This document shows, in pieces, positions 17,151 through 26,717 of a stretch of 64,000 nucleotides of DNA; the first letter of the stretch is position 1, and each line of letters begins with the position of its first letter. A program made the translations under genes and the position numbers. Origin of the DNA: Kushneria avicenniae (GTDB lineage: Bacteria; Pseudomonadota; Gammaproteobacteria; Pseudomonadales; Halomonadaceae); assembly GCF_900112585.1 (NCBI RefSeq), contig NZ_FOLY01000002.1, forward strand, positions 62,001 through 126,000. The letters run 5' to 3'. Below the pieces are notes generated by a model. It was not told where the DNA came from. It saw only the letters and a list, made by a program, of their open reading frames with translations, and made no database searches.

Positions 17151-18302
17151 ATGGCAATTGTAGAACTCAAAAACGTGGCCAAACGCTACGACAGCATGCC
17201 GGGCAAGAAGGGCGCCGAGCATGCCAACGCGGTCGAGGATTTCAATCTGACCACGAAAGATGGCGAGTTCGTGGTGCTGGTCGGCCCCTCCGGCTGCGGT
17301 AAATCCACCACCATGCGCATGATCGCGGGGCTTGAGCACAACACGGCCGGCGAGATTCGCATCAATGGTCAGGACGTCAGCAGCGTCGAGCCGCGCGATC
17401 GCGATATCGCCATGGTGTTCCAGAGCTATGCGCTCTATCCGCACATGAGCGTCTATCACAACATGGCTTTTGCCCTCGAACTCAAGAAGACGCCAAAGGA
17501 GGAAGTGAAACAGCGCGTGCAGGAGGCGGCCCGCATCCTGGACATCGAGCACCTGCTGGATCGCAAGCCGCGGGCGCTCTCCGGCGGCCAGCGTCAGCGC
17601 GTGGCGCTGGGGCGGGCACTGGTGCGCCAGCCGCAGGTCTTTCTAATGGATGAGCCCCTGTCCAACCTGGACGCGCGCCTGCGCGTCGGGATGCGCGCCG
17701 AGATCACGCGGCTGCACCGACGCCTTGGGGTGACCACCTTCTACGTCACCCACGATCAGACCGAGGCCATGACCATGGGCCAGCGCATCGTGGTCATGCG
17801 CGACGGCCGCATCCAGCAGGTGGACACGCCTTATAACCTCTACGAGCGTCCGGTCAACCGTTTCGTGGCCGGCTTTATCGGCACGCCGTCAATGAATTTC
17901 CTGCAGGCCGATCATCACGGCGATGGCCTTGGAGGCCAGGGCTTTTCATGCCCGCTCGGGCCACGCCTTCAGGCCGCGCTGGGCGAGGGCGGTCAGCGCT
18001 CAAGCTGCTGGCTGGGCATCCGTCCGGAACATCTGCATCAGGTCGAGGAGAGCAGCGGCCGCGGCCGGCTGGAAGGCGTCATTGAAGTGATTGAGCCGTT
18101 GGGGCCGGTCACGATGGTGCAGGTGCGCGTGGGCGATACGCTTGTGACGGCGCAGCTTGCGGCGCATCTGGACGTAGAGATCGGTGACACACTGGGGCTG
18201 GCCTTCGACCCGGACCAGGTCCATCTTTTTGATATCGAAAGCGATCAGGCGCTGGGGCTCGAACCCGACTCGGCGGCCTCATCGACTCAGGCTACCGCGT
18301 AA
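17151..18302 (+). CDS. mtlK: polyol ABC transporter ATPase (MalK/UgpC/SmoK type)
   Basis: A 383-residue ATP-binding subunit. It has Walker A GPSGCGKS at 45-52, the signature LSGGQ at 143-147, Walker B VFLMDEP at 163-169, and the switch histidine in FYVTHDQ. The C-terminal ~145 residues form the MalK-type regulatory domain (LGIRPEHLH, GPVTMVQVRVGDTLVTAQ). The start at 17151 has an AAAAGGAAG ribosome site. An unusual 8-residue acidic/basic insertion (MPGKKGAEHA) follows the first strand, compared with typical MalK. It works at the cytoplasmic face to power uptake through the two permeases; such ATPases can be shared among sugar importers. Confidence 0.93.
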   Translation: MAIVELKNVAKRYDSMPGKKGAEHANAVEDFNLTTKDGEFVVLVGPSGCGKSTTMRMIAGLEHNTAGEIRINGQDVSSVEPRDRDIAMVFQSYALYPHMSVYHNMAFALELKKTPKEEVKQRVQEAARILDIEHLLDRKPRALSGGQRQRVALGRALVRQPQVFLMDEPLSNLDARLRVGMRAEITRLHRRLGVTTFYVTHDQTEAMTMGQRIVVMRDGRIQQVDTPYNLYERPVNRFVAGFIGTPSMNFLQADHHGDGLGGQGFSCPLGPRLQAALGEGGQRSSCWLGIRPEHLHQVEESSGRGRLEGVIEVIEPLGPVTMVQVRVGDTLVTAQLAAHLDVEIGDTLGLAFDPDQVHLFDIESDQALGLEPDSAASSTQATA

Positions 18303-18357
18303 CCGTTGACCCCGACATTCGACAACCGCGACATCCGACACAACAGGGAGTGCGCGC

Positions 18358-19827
18358 ATGACAGCGCTGAAGGCAGGCAATCTCGATCAGTTGGGCAGTG
18401 ATGTCACCCTGCCCCGTTACAACCGTGACGATGTCAGCGTTGGCATCCTTCACTTCGGCGTCGGCGGTTTTCATCGCGCTCATCAGGCCATGTATCTTGA
18501 TGCGCTGATGAATGAGGGCAGGGCGATGGACTCCGGCATCTGCGGTGTCGGGGTCATGCCGGGTGATCGGCGCATGCAGGAAGTGCTCAAGGCGCAGGAC
18601 GGCCTTTACACTCTGGTGCAGAAGCATTCCGACGGGCGCTGGGAAGCGCGGGTGATCGGCTCGATCGTCGACTATCTCTACGCCCCTGACGATCCCGAAA
18701 CGGTGATCGAGCGGCTGGTGGCTGAAACGACCCGCATCGTGTCGCTGACCGTCACCGAGGGCGGCTACAACTTTCATCATGTCACCGGTGAGTTCAATGT
18801 CGACAACCCGGAGGTGCGTCACGACCTGGACGCCGATGCGACACCGAAAACCTTCTTCGGCCTGATCGTCGAGGCGCTCGCGCGCCGTCGCGCAAAGGGC
18901 ATGGCGCCGTTCACGATCATGTCGTGTGACAACATTCAGGCCAACGGCGACGTGGCGAAGGCGTCCTTCGTGGCCTTTGCCCGGCGTCGTGACCCGGAAC
19001 TTGGCGACTGGATCGCGAACGAGGTGCATTTTCCCAATTCGATGGTGGATCGCATCACGCCGGTGACCACCGATGAAGACCGCGAGCAGATCAGGACGCG
19101 CTTTGGCATCGAGGACGGCTGGCCGGTAGTGTGCGAGCCCTTCACCCAGTGGGTGCTGGAGGATCATTTCAACCAGGGGCGTCCGGCCTATGAGGCGGTC
19201 GGCGTGCAGGTGGTCGATGACGTCATGCCCTACGAGCTGATGAAGCTGCGCCTTCTGAACGCCAGCCACCAGGCGCTGACCTATTTCGGCTATCTCGATG
19301 GCTATCGCTACGCCCATGAGGTCTGCCAGGACGAGCTCTACGCCGACTTTTTGCTCAACTACATGGTCGAGGAGGGCACGCCCACGCTGGCACCCGTTCC
19401 CGGGGTTGATCTTGATGACTACCGCCGCACGCTGATCGAGCGCTTTGCCAATCCCGAGATTCGCGACACCCTGGCGCGGCTGTGCGCCGAGAGCTCCGAT
19501 CGCATTCCGAAGTGGCTGTTGCCGGTAATCCGCGAGCAGCTCGAGCGTGATGGCGAGATCAAGCGCTCGGCCGCGGTGGTCGCCAGCTGGGCCCGCTACG
19601 CTGAAGGCGTGGACGAGCAGAATGAACCGATCGAGATCGTTGATCGCATGAGAGACGAGCTGCACGAGATCGCCCGGCACAATCGTGACAATCCGCTGGC
19701 CTTTATTGAAAACCGGGAAGTGTTTGGTGACCTGATCGACAACGAACGCTTTGTCGAGGCCTACACTCAGGCGCTTTCCCGCCTGCATCAGCAGGGGGCG
19801 CGGGCGACGGTGGAATCGGTACGCTGA
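18358..19827 (+). CDS. mtlD: mannitol/D-arabitol 2-dehydrogenase family polyol dehydrogenase
   Basis: A 489-residue long-chain polyol dehydrogenase. The NAD site is GILHFGVGGFHRAHQ near residues 29-43. The family catalytic motif K-x4-N-x2-H is present as Lys296, Asn301 and His304, within one residue of Lys295, Asn300 and His303 of Pseudomonas fluorescens mannitol 2-dehydrogenase. Members oxidise D-mannitol to D-fructose and D-arabitol to D-xylulose. The adjacent xylulokinase gene points to arabitol (or xylitol) as at least one substrate. It is fifth in the ABC-transporter operon, with the next gene 38 bases away. Exact substrate preference cannot be decided by eye. Confidence 0.92.
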   Translation: MTALKAGNLDQLGSDVTLPRYNRDDVSVGILHFGVGGFHRAHQAMYLDALMNEGRAMDSGICGVGVMPGDRRMQEVLKAQDGLYTLVQKHSDGRWEARVIGSIVDYLYAPDDPETVIERLVAETTRIVSLTVTEGGYNFHHVTGEFNVDNPEVRHDLDADATPKTFFGLIVEALARRRAKGMAPFTIMSCDNIQANGDVAKASFVAFARRRDPELGDWIANEVHFPNSMVDRITPVTTDEDREQIRTRFGIEDGWPVVCEPFTQWVLEDHFNQGRPAYEAVGVQVVDDVMPYELMKLRLLNASHQALTYFGYLDGYRYAHEVCQDELYADFLLNYMVEEGTPTLAPVPGVDLDDYRRTLIERFANPEIRDTLARLCAESSDRIPKWLLPVIREQLERDGEIKRSAAVVASWARYAEGVDEQNEPIEIVDRMRDELHEIARHNRDNPLAFIENREVFGDLIDNERFVEAYTQALSRLHQQGARATVESVR

Positions 19828-19865
19828 GCCGTTGCCACGACAGCATTCTCCAACAGGAAGAGCCC

Positions 19866-21368
19866 ATGTATATCGGTGTGGACTGCGGCACGCAGAGTAC
19901 CAAGGTGGTGGTGCTGGACGCACAAAAAGGCGTCATTATCGGCGAGGGGCAGCAGGCGCACGAACTGATCAGCCGTGAAAGCGGTCGTCGTGAGCAAAGT
20001 CCCGACTGGTGGGTTCAGGCCTTTGAGACGGCCTTCCATCAGGCCATCGATGCCGCCGGAATCGATGCCGGTACCGTTCGCGGCATCGGTATTTCCGGTC
20101 AGCAGCACGGCATGGTGGCCCTCGATGCACAGGGCACGCCGGTCTATCCGGGCAAGCTCTGGAACGATACCGAATCCTCGAAGGAAAACGCGGAATACAT
20201 CGAGTCGCTGGGGGGCGAGAAGGGCTGTCTGGACACGCTGGGCGTGGTACCCCAGACCGGCTACACCGCCTCCAAGGTGATGTGGCTGCGCCGCCACCAT
20301 CGCGACGCCTATGACCGCATCGCTCATATCCTGCTGCCGCACGACTATCTCAACTTCTATCTGACCGGTGAATACACTGCCGAATACGGTGACGCCTCCG
20401 GCACGGGCTGGTTCGATACCCGCAAGCGCTGCTGGCATTTCGAGGCCTTCTCGAAGGTGGCGCCCGAGCTGGACCCGCAGCGCGTGCTGCCGCAGCTGAT
20501 CGAGCCGCATCAGCCGGCCGGCACCGTGCGGCGCGAGGTGGCCGGTCGTCTGGGGCTGGGCAACAGCGTGATCGTCTCGGCCGGCGGTGGCGACAATATG
20601 ATGGGGGCGATCGGCACCGGCAATATCGAGGCCGGCGCGGTCACCATGAGTCTGGGCACCTCCGGCACCCTCTATGCCAGCGCCAGCCAGCCGGCGATTA
20701 CCGACAACGGCCTGGTGGCCAACTTTTGCGCCAGTCACGGCGGCTGGCTGCCGTTGATCTGCACCATGAACGTTACCTCGGCGACCAGTCAGCTCAGTCG
20801 CGTGCTGGGTCATGACGTGAAGGCCTTCAATGCGGCCGTGGCGCGCACGCCCATCGGCGCCGAAGGCGTCAGGGTGCTGCCGTTTTTCAACGGTGAGCGC
20901 GTGCCGATGCTGCCCGAGGCCACCGGCAGCTTTCTGGGGCTGTCGGCCCACAACTTCTCTGCGGATAACCTCTGTCGTGCAGTCATGGAGGGCGCCAGCT
21001 TCGGCCTGCGCTATGGGCTGGATCTGCTGGAGGCCTTTGATATTCGCCCCGAGCAGCTGCGTCTGGTGGGGGGCGGTGCCAACAGCGAGGTCTGGCGACA
21101 GATGATCGCCGACATCATGAACGTGGAACTGGTCTGCCCGACCATCCGCGAAGCAGCCGCACTGGGCGGGGCGCTGCAGGCCCAGTGGTGCGACGAATAC
21201 ATGCAGGGGCGCCGGACGGCACTGGCCGATATCTGCCGCCATGCGGTTGATATTGACCGATCCACCCTCACATTGCCTGACAGGGATAACGTATCGCGCT
21301 ATGCAGATATCTACGCAGACTATGTAGAAACGCTTAAAGATCGCTATCCTGAAGCTCTGATACGGTAG
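19866..21368 (+). CDS. xylB: xylulokinase
   Basis: A 500-residue FGGY-family sugar kinase. The N-terminal phosphate-binding strand is MYIGVDCGTQSTK, the catalytic aspartate is Asp243 in AGGGDNMMGAIG, and the ATP-site motif LRLVGGGANSEVWRQM is in the second half. Length and motifs match E. coli XylB (484 aa). It phosphorylates D-xylulose to xylulose 5-phosphate, the product expected from arabitol oxidation by the dehydrogenase upstream; this pair is also found as mtlD-mtlY in Pseudomonas. An AGGAAG ribosome site precedes the ATG. Confidence 0.93.
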   Translation: MYIGVDCGTQSTKVVVLDAQKGVIIGEGQQAHELISRESGRREQSPDWWVQAFETAFHQAIDAAGIDAGTVRGIGISGQQHGMVALDAQGTPVYPGKLWNDTESSKENAEYIESLGGEKGCLDTLGVVPQTGYTASKVMWLRRHHRDAYDRIAHILLPHDYLNFYLTGEYTAEYGDASGTGWFDTRKRCWHFEAFSKVAPELDPQRVLPQLIEPHQPAGTVRREVAGRLGLGNSVIVSAGGGDNMMGAIGTGNIEAGAVTMSLGTSGTLYASASQPAITDNGLVANFCASHGGWLPLICTMNVTSATSQLSRVLGHDVKAFNAAVARTPIGAEGVRVLPFFNGERVPMLPEATGSFLGLSAHNFSADNLCRAVMEGASFGLRYGLDLLEAFDIRPEQLRLVGGGANSEVWRQMIADIMNVELVCPTIREAAALGGALQAQWCDEYMQGRRTALADICRHAVDIDRSTLTLPDRDNVSRYADIYADYVETLKDRYPEALIR

Positions 21369-21468
21369 AATTTCCGCCGCAAACGGTCACAGACCATTTC
21401 TGCATGAATATCGCGGTCAGTCGATGCTGCCCCGTCGGCTGGCCCCAACCGATTCGATGGAGTGATAC

Positions 21469-22428
21469 ATGGCAACTCAGCTTGAATCCCTCAAGGCGGT
21501 TTCCAAGGTTGTCGCCGATACCGGTGACCTGGAAGCGATCAAGAAATATCAGCCTCAGGACTCCACGACCAACCCCTCGCTGCTGCTCAAGGCCTTTGAG
21601 CTTGAAGGCTACCAGGAGCTGATCGACAAGACGCTCAAGGAAGTGAAGCAGGAAACCGAAGGTCAGAGCCGCGAAGCGCGCCTCGAGCACGCCGTGGATC
21701 GTCTGTCAGTGGTTGTGGGCGCCGAGATCACCAAGCTGGTGCCGGGCCTTGTGTCTACCGAAGTCGCCTCCAAGCTCTCCTTTGATCGTGAAGGCAGCAT
21801 CGAGAAAGCGCGCAAGTTGATCGACCTTTACAAAAAGGCCGGCGTTGATCGCGATCGTATCCTGATCAAGCTCGCCTCGACCTGGGAAGGCATTCGTGCC
21901 GCCGAACAGCTCCAGAGTGAGGGCATCAACTGCAACCTGACGCTGCTGTTCAGCGACGCTCAGGCGCGAGCCTGCTTTGAAGCCGGCGTGTTCCTGATTT
22001 CCCCCTTCGTGGGTCGTGTGACCGACTGGTACAAGCAGCGTGACGGCGTCGAGCACTACGCGCCCGATGACGATCCGGGCGTGAAATTCGTGCGCAGTGT
22101 CTGCGATTACGCCAGCAACTACGGCTATGACACCGTGGTCATGGGCGCCAGCTTCCGTAATACCGATCAGGTGCTGGCGCTGGCCGGCTGCAACCGCCTG
22201 ACCATCTCTCCGGCCCTGCTGGAAGAGCTGGCCAATACTGAAGGCGAGGTCGAGCGCAAGGTGACCGACACCGGTGCCGGCGACAAAAAGGTCGAAAAGA
22301 TGACCGAAGCCGAGTTCCGCTGGGAGCACAACCAGGATCCGATGGCCAACGACAAGCTGGCCGAAGGCATTCGCAAGTTTGCCGAGGATCAGGAAAAACT
22401 CGAAGGTCTGATCGAGAAGCGTCTGTAA
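21469..22428 (+). CDS. tal: transaldolase
   Basis: A 319-residue class I transaldolase. The Schiff-base lysine is Lys134 in [12 protein letters not shown], two residues off Lys132 of E. coli TalB, with the N-terminal [22 protein letters not shown] motif. It exchanges a dihydroxyacetone unit between sedoheptulose 7-phosphate and glyceraldehyde 3-phosphate in the pentose phosphate pathway. Its place 100 bases after xylulokinase makes sense: xylulose 5-phosphate feeds directly into this pathway. It may have its own promoter in the 100-base gap and ends in a strong terminator, so it could also act as a housekeeping enzyme. Confidence 0.96.
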   Translation: MATQLESLKAVSKVVADTGDLEAIKKYQPQDSTTNPSLLLKAFELEGYQELIDKTLKEVKQETEGQSREARLEHAVDRLSVVVGAEITKLVPGLVSTEVASKLSFDREGSIEKARKLIDLYKKAGVDRDRILIKLASTWEGIRAAEQLQSEGINCNLTLLFSDAQARACFEAGVFLISPFVGRVTDWYKQRDGVEHYAPDDDPGVKFVRSVCDYASNYGYDTVVMGASFRNTDQVLALAGCNRLTISPALLEELANTEGEVERKVTDTGAGDKKVEKMTEAEFRWEHNQDPMANDKLAEGIRKFAEDQEKLEGLIEKRL

Positions 22429-22449
22429 CGACAGCGTTTCACCATAAAG

Positions 22450-22478
22450 GGCCGGCTCCTCTGGAGCCGGCCTTTTTT
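22450..22478 (+). terminator. intrinsic terminator after transaldolase
   Basis: A perfect 10-bp stem (GGCCGGCTCC / GGAGCCGGCC) with a TCT loop is followed by six Ts. It should end the polyol operon message. Confidence 0.92.
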
Positions 22479-22526
22479 ATGTGATCCCCTGGTTTCAAAA
22501 GTCCTGAACAAAAGGTCCAGAGAAAG

Positions 22527-23198
22527 ATGACGTCCTCCGAAAACGATATTTCAGGCCTCATGATTGATGAGGCCGTCGTCACCGCGGCCAGAGCGCTGGT
22601 GCGTGACAGGCCCCGCGCGCTGCTGGGGCTGGTAGGGGCGCCGGGTGCGGGCAAGTCCAGCGTCAGCGAGGCATTGCTTGATCGGCTTGATGATGGGATG
22701 CAGGTGGTGCCGATGGATGGCTACCACCTCTCCAATCGCGAACTGGCCAGGCTGGGACGTGCTGATCGCAAGGGGGCGCCGGATACCTTTGACGGTGCCG
22801 GTTACGTGTCACTGCTGGCGCGGCTGCGCGCGCCGCAGGCCGGGGAGACGGTCTACGCGCCGGGCTTTTATCGTGAGATCGAAGAACCCATTGCCGCCAG
22901 CATTGCCGTGCTGCCCGACACCCCGTTGGTGGTGACCGAGGGCAACTATCTGCTGATGGAAACTTCTCCCTGGGATCAGGTCAGAGCGATGCTTGATGAA
23001 GTCTGGTATGTCGAGGTCGGCACCGAGCTGCGCGAGCAGTGGCTGGTCGAGCGTCACATGAGTTTTGGGCGCAGCGAAAGCGAAGCCCGGGCGTGGGTGG
23101 CGAGTACCGACCGCCCCAATGCCGAACAGATCGAGGCCACCAGATCACGCGCGGATCGAATCATCGGCTGGGATGGCGCCTGCATCCGGTTTATATAA
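22527..23198 (+). CDS. P-loop nucleoside/sugar kinase-like protein (uridine kinase / PRK / FrcK type)
   Basis: A 223-residue P-loop kinase. Walker A is GAPGAGKS (38-45), followed by the DGYHLSN motif typical of the phosphoribulokinase/uridine kinase/pantothenate kinase superfamily, then YAPGFYREIEEP and VVTEGNYLLM. Proteins of this subgroup are often found inside sugar and polyol operons, for example FrcK in the Sinorhizobium fructose-transport operon. Their substrate is unsettled. Mannitol oxidation gives fructose, and no PfkB-type fructokinase is present in this locus, so this protein is a candidate fructose or polyol kinase; that is inference. It lies after the strong transaldolase terminator and so may have separate or read-through expression. 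Confidence 0.78.
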   Translation: MTSSENDISGLMIDEAVVTAARALVRDRPRALLGLVGAPGAGKSSVSEALLDRLDDGMQVVPMDGYHLSNRELARLGRADRKGAPDTFDGAGYVSLLARLRAPQAGETVYAPGFYREIEEPIAASIAVLPDTPLVVTEGNYLLMETSPWDQVRAMLDEVWYVEVGTELREQWLVERHMSFGRSESEARAWVASTDRPNAEQIEATRSRADRIIGWDGACIRFI

Positions 23199-23208
23199 GT
23201 GAATATTA

Positions 23209-23220
23209 CGTGATGTCACG
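23209..23220. promoter_or_regulatory. short dyad CGTGA-TG-TCACG upstream of the MFS porter
   Basis: A 12-base dyad lies in the 171-base gap between the kinase and the sugar porter, shortly before another TATCAC half element. It may be an operator for the porter gene. No factor can be named. Confidence 0.25.
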
Positions 23221-23369
23221 CGATATCACCATTTGCCTGCCGTTCTACGGCCAATGGAGGATCGCATCAGGATGGGTTCAGGTTACAATTTGATCAGGCT
23301 CTGGTGTTCGCATCAGGGCATTTTTTTGATCAGCGCGCTGACACGATTCAGCCAGTTTCGGGAGTTTCC

Positions 23370-24788
23370 ATGGAGCATTACGCGGAGAGTGCGCGCAGGG
23401 GGCCTCAGGGCAAAACCCTGGTCGCGCTGGTGTCCATCATTGCAGCGCTGGGCGGGCTGCTTTTTGGCTACGATACCGGCATTATCGGGGTCGCCCTGCT
23501 GGGACTGGCGCGTGATTTCGTGCTCAACGACACGCTCAAGCAGATCGTGACCGGCGCCATCATCCTGGGCGCGCTGGTGGGCTGTCTTGGGACCGGTCCC
23601 ATCTCTGACCGCATCGGTCGGCGCTGGTCGATCGCGCTGGTCGGTCTAGTGTTCACCATCGGCTCGATCCTGTCGGCGGCGGCCCCCAGCGTGGGCATAC
23701 TGATTCTGGCGCGCTTCATTCTGGGTCTGTCTGCCGGCAGCGCCACGCAGATCATTCCGGTCTATATCGCCGAGGTCACACCGCCGGCGCATCGCGGCAA
23801 ACTGGTGGTGATGTTCCAGTTCATGGTGGTCTTTGGCATCCTGGTGGCCTATCTCACCGGTTACGCCCTGGGGCATCAGTGGCGCTGGATGTTCGCGCTC
23901 GGCATCATTCCCTCGGTGGTGCTGATGATCGGCATGCTGCTGCTGCCGGAAAGCCCGCGCTGGCTGCTGGGCAAGAATCGCGAGCAGCAGGCGCTGGGCA
24001 TTCTCGAGCGCGTGCGAGGCGACCGACAGGGTGCACAGCAGGAGCTTGACGAGATCAAGGAGATTGCCGCGCAGCCGGAAGGCAGCTGGCGGGATCTGTT
24101 CAGCTCGTGGGTGCGTCCGGCTCTGATTGCGGGCTTTGGTATCGCCATGTTTTCCCAGATTACCGGCAATAACGCCCTGATCTATTACGCCCCCACCATC
24201 CTGAGTGATGCCGGCTTTGGTGACAGCGCCTCGGTGCTGGCCGCCGTGGGCGGGGCCGTGCTGATCAACCTGGCCACCGTACTGGGCATCTTTCTGGTCG
24301 ATCGGATCGGTCGCAAGCGCTTTCTGCTCTGGATGGTGCCAGGCTCGGCCGTGGCACTGATCATCATGGGCGCGCTCTTTATCGGCGGCTCGCCCGATAA
24401 TGCAGCGGCGCAGTGGACGCTGGTGGCATGTCTGGCCATCTACATGGCGCTCAACTCGAGCTTTGGCGTCTGCCTGTGGCTGATCAACGCCGAGGTCTAT
24501 CCGCTGTTCGTGCGCGGCAAGGGTGCCAGCGTTGGCGCCTTCAGCCATTGGGTCTTCAACCTGTTGATGACGCTGACCACGCTGTCGCTGATCGGTGCAC
24601 TGGGCACCTCCGGTACCTTCTGGCTCTACGCACTGATCACCATCGTCGCGCTGGTATTTATCGTGCGCTATGTGCCCGAAACGAAAGGGCGCTCGCTCGA
24701 GCAGATCGAGGCGGATCTTCGCAACGGCACCTTCTTCCCGGCCAAACGCAAAAAGGCGGTGGCGGCACAGGAACAGGCTGCGGAATAG
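23370..24788 (+). CDS. MFS sugar porter (XylE/AraE/GalP family)
   Basis: A 472-residue twelve-helix transporter. Sugar-porter signatures are all visible: GGLLFGYDTGIIG in helix 1, DRIGRR after helix 2, PVYIAEVTPPAHRGKLV between helices 4 and 5, PESPRWLLGKNR in the central loop, DRIGRK after helix 8, and PETKGRSLEQIE at the end. It is probably a proton symporter in the inner membrane. Its position downstream of the polyol genes suggests uptake of a sugar or polyol fed into the same pathway, giving the cell a second route beside the ABC importer. The start at 23370 has a GGGAG ribosome site. A bidirectional terminator follows. Confidence 0.92.
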   Translation: MEHYAESARRGPQGKTLVALVSIIAALGGLLFGYDTGIIGVALLGLARDFVLNDTLKQIVTGAIILGALVGCLGTGPISDRIGRRWSIALVGLVFTIGSILSAAAPSVGILILARFILGLSAGSATQIIPVYIAEVTPPAHRGKLVVMFQFMVVFGILVAYLTGYALGHQWRWMFALGIIPSVVLMIGMLLLPESPRWLLGKNREQQALGILERVRGDRQGAQQELDEIKEIAAQPEGSWRDLFSSWVRPALIAGFGIAMFSQITGNNALIYYAPTILSDAGFGDSASVLAAVGGAVLINLATVLGIFLVDRIGRKRFLLWMVPGSAVALIIMGALFIGGSPDNAAAQWTLVACLAIYMALNSSFGVCLWLINAEVYPLFVRGKGASVGAFSHWVFNLLMTLTTLSLIGALGTSGTFWLYALITIVALVFIVRYVPETKGRSLEQIEADLRNGTFFPAKRKKAVAAQEQAAE

Positions 24789-24819
24789 ACAGCGCAGACA
24801 TGAGTGACTGTCAGCCATG

Positions 24820-24846
24820 AAAAAGGGCGCCCGAGGGCGCCCTTTT
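24820..24846. terminator. bidirectional terminator between sugar porter and malic enzyme
   Basis: The inverted repeat AAAAGGGCGC / GCGCCCTTTT separates two convergent genes, with A and T runs that serve both strands. Confidence 0.85.
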
Positions 24847-24863
24847 GGATGGGTAGCATCGGC

Positions 24864-26561
24864 CTAGTAGGAGGCGCGACGATACTGGCGGTAGCGCGGG
24901 CGCCAGAAGTTGGCATCGATGGCCTGGTGGATGGTCTCGTCATCGGTTTCAAGCGCCACGCCATCTTCCTGAGCGCGTTTGGCCACGGCGATGGCGATCC
25001 TGCGGCTGACTTCCTGAATGTCGGACAGCGGTGGCAGAACGGCGCCCTTGCCTTCAAGCGCGACCGGCGAGCAGTCGGCCAGCGCTCTCGAGGCGGCCAT
25101 CAGCATGCCATCGGTGATGCGTGTGGCTTTCGCAGTAATGGCCCCCAGTCCTACGCCCGGGAAGATGTAGGAGTTGTTGCACTGGGCAATCGGGATTTTG
25201 CGATCACCGATGGTGACCGGCTTGAAGGGGCTGCCGGTGGAGACCAGCGCTTCGCCGTTGGTCCACTCCAGAATGTCGCGCGGTGTGGCTTCGATGCGTG
25301 AGGTCGGGTTGGACAGCGGCATGACCAGCGGCTCGCTGCAGTGCTGGTGCATGGTCTTGATGACATCTTCGGTGAAGAGCCCGCGCTGGCCCGATACGCC
25401 GATCAGGATGGTCGGCTTTGCATTGCGCACCACGTCGATCAGGGCCAGATCCCCGCTGCCGGTGTCCCAGTCGCTGATGTCGGCGCGCTTTTGCACCAGA
25501 CGGCGCTGGAAGTTGACCAGGTTGCTCATGTCATCGGTCAGAAGGCCGTAGCGGTCGATCATGAAGATACGTTTGCGGGCTTCCTGCTCGCTGAGACCTT
25601 CTTCCTGCATGGCCAGCACGATGTGCTCGGCAATGCCGCAGCCGGCCGATCCCGCACCCACAAAGGCAACGCGCTGCTCGGAGAGCTTTTCATTCTTGGC
25701 CTTGCAGGCCGAAAACAGGGTGCCCAGTGCCACAGAGGCGGTGCCCTGAATGTCATCATTGAAACAGCAGATCTCATCGCGATAGCGCTCGAGCAGCGGC
25801 ATGGCGTTGGCCTGGGCGAAATCCTCGAACTGGATGATGGCGTTGGGCCAGCGGCGCTTGATGCCCTGAATGCACTGATCGACGAACTCGTAGTAGGCCT
25901 CGCCGGTGACGCGCTCATGGCGCCAGCCCATGTACATCGGGTCGTCGAGCAGGTCCTGGTTATTGGTGCCGACATCCAGCACGATCGGCATGGTGTAGGC
26001 CGGGCTGATGCCGCCACAGGCGGTGTAGAGCGAGAGCTTGCCGATCGGAATGCCCATGCCGCCGATGCCCTGATCGCCCAGCCCCAGAATGCGCTCGCTG
26101 TCGGTGATCACCACGACCTTGACGTTGTCCTTGGTGGCGCTGTGCAGGATGTCGGTGATGTGTTCGCGGTGATCATAGGAGATGAAGATGCCGCGGTGGG
26201 AGCGATAGATCTGAGAGAAGGACTGGCACGCCTCGCCGACGGTGGGAGTATAGATGATCGGCAGCATCTCTTCGAGATGGTCTTCCAGCAGGCGGAAGAA
26301 AAGCGTTTCGTTGCTGTCCTGGATCGAGCGCAGATAGATATGACGATCCAGATCGCTGGATTGCTGGGCGTACTGCTGATAGGCGCGCTCGGCCTGCTCT
26401 TCGATGGTTTCGATGTTCTGGGGCAGAAGGCCCAGCAGGTTGAACTGGATGCGCTCTTCAAGTGAAAAGGCACTGTCCTTGTTGAGCAGCGGCGTTTCCA
26501 GCAGGGTAGGCCCCGAATGCACGATATAAAGCGGGCGAGAAGGGTTCTGATCCATCGTCAT
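24864..26561 (-). CDS. maeA: NAD-dependent malic enzyme
   Basis: A 565-residue protein, the same length as E. coli MaeA (SfcA) and alike throughout. Conserved stretches include the N-terminal [28 protein letters not shown], the [24 protein letters not shown] signature with the active-site lysine, [15 protein letters not shown], and the dinucleotide site [14 protein letters not shown]. It converts malate to pyruvate and CO2 with reduction of NAD in the cytoplasm, linking C4-acid use to gluconeogenesis and acetyl-CoA supply. It appears to be a single-gene unit. ATG codons at 26561 and 26555 are both possible starts. Confidence 0.97.
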   Translation of the reverse strand: MTMDQNPSRPLYIVHSGPTLLETPLLNKDSAFSLEERIQFNLLGLLPQNIETIEEQAERAYQQYAQQSSDLDRHIYLRSIQDSNETLFFRLLEDHLEEMLPIIYTPTVGEACQSFSQIYRSHRGIFISYDHREHITDILHSATKDNVKVVVITDSERILGLGDQGIGGMGIPIGKLSLYTACGGISPAYTMPIVLDVGTNNQDLLDDPMYMGWRHERVTGEAYYEFVDQCIQGIKRRWPNAIIQFEDFAQANAMPLLERYRDEICCFNDDIQGTASVALGTLFSACKAKNEKLSEQRVAFVGAGSAGCGIAEHIVLAMQEEGLSEQEARKRIFMIDRYGLLTDDMSNLVNFQRRLVQKRADISDWDTGSGDLALIDVVRNAKPTILIGVSGQRGLFTEDVIKTMHQHCSEPLVMPLSNPTSRIEATPRDILEWTNGEALVSTGSPFKPVTIGDRKIPIAQCNNSYIFPGVGLGAITAKATRITDGMLMAASRALADCSPVALEGKGAVLPPLSDIQEVSRRIAIAVAKRAQEDGVALETDDETIHQAIDANFWRPRYRQYRRASY

Positions 26562-26717
26562 GACTCGCTGTAGACAGAAAGTGAAGGGAGACCCCGGACA
26601 CAGCGTGCAGGGGAATCGACCGGGTCATTCATCGCCGGCGGCGTTCCTGCTGTTGCCATCTTCCGGAACGCAACACAGCGCCACCACGACCCGGCGAGGC
26701 GCGCCGGGCCGAATCCA

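Noticed and set aside
18292-21242. Long minus-strand frames (543 and 484 codons)
   Set aside because: They mirror the polyol dehydrogenase and xylulokinase genes, which have clear catalytic motifs; no ribosome sites or family patterns on the minus strand.
26691-26709. CCCGGC / GCCGGG hairpin as terminator of the YdgA-like gene
   Set aside because: Short stem, GC-rich flanks, no T run; common by chance in this GC-rich DNA.
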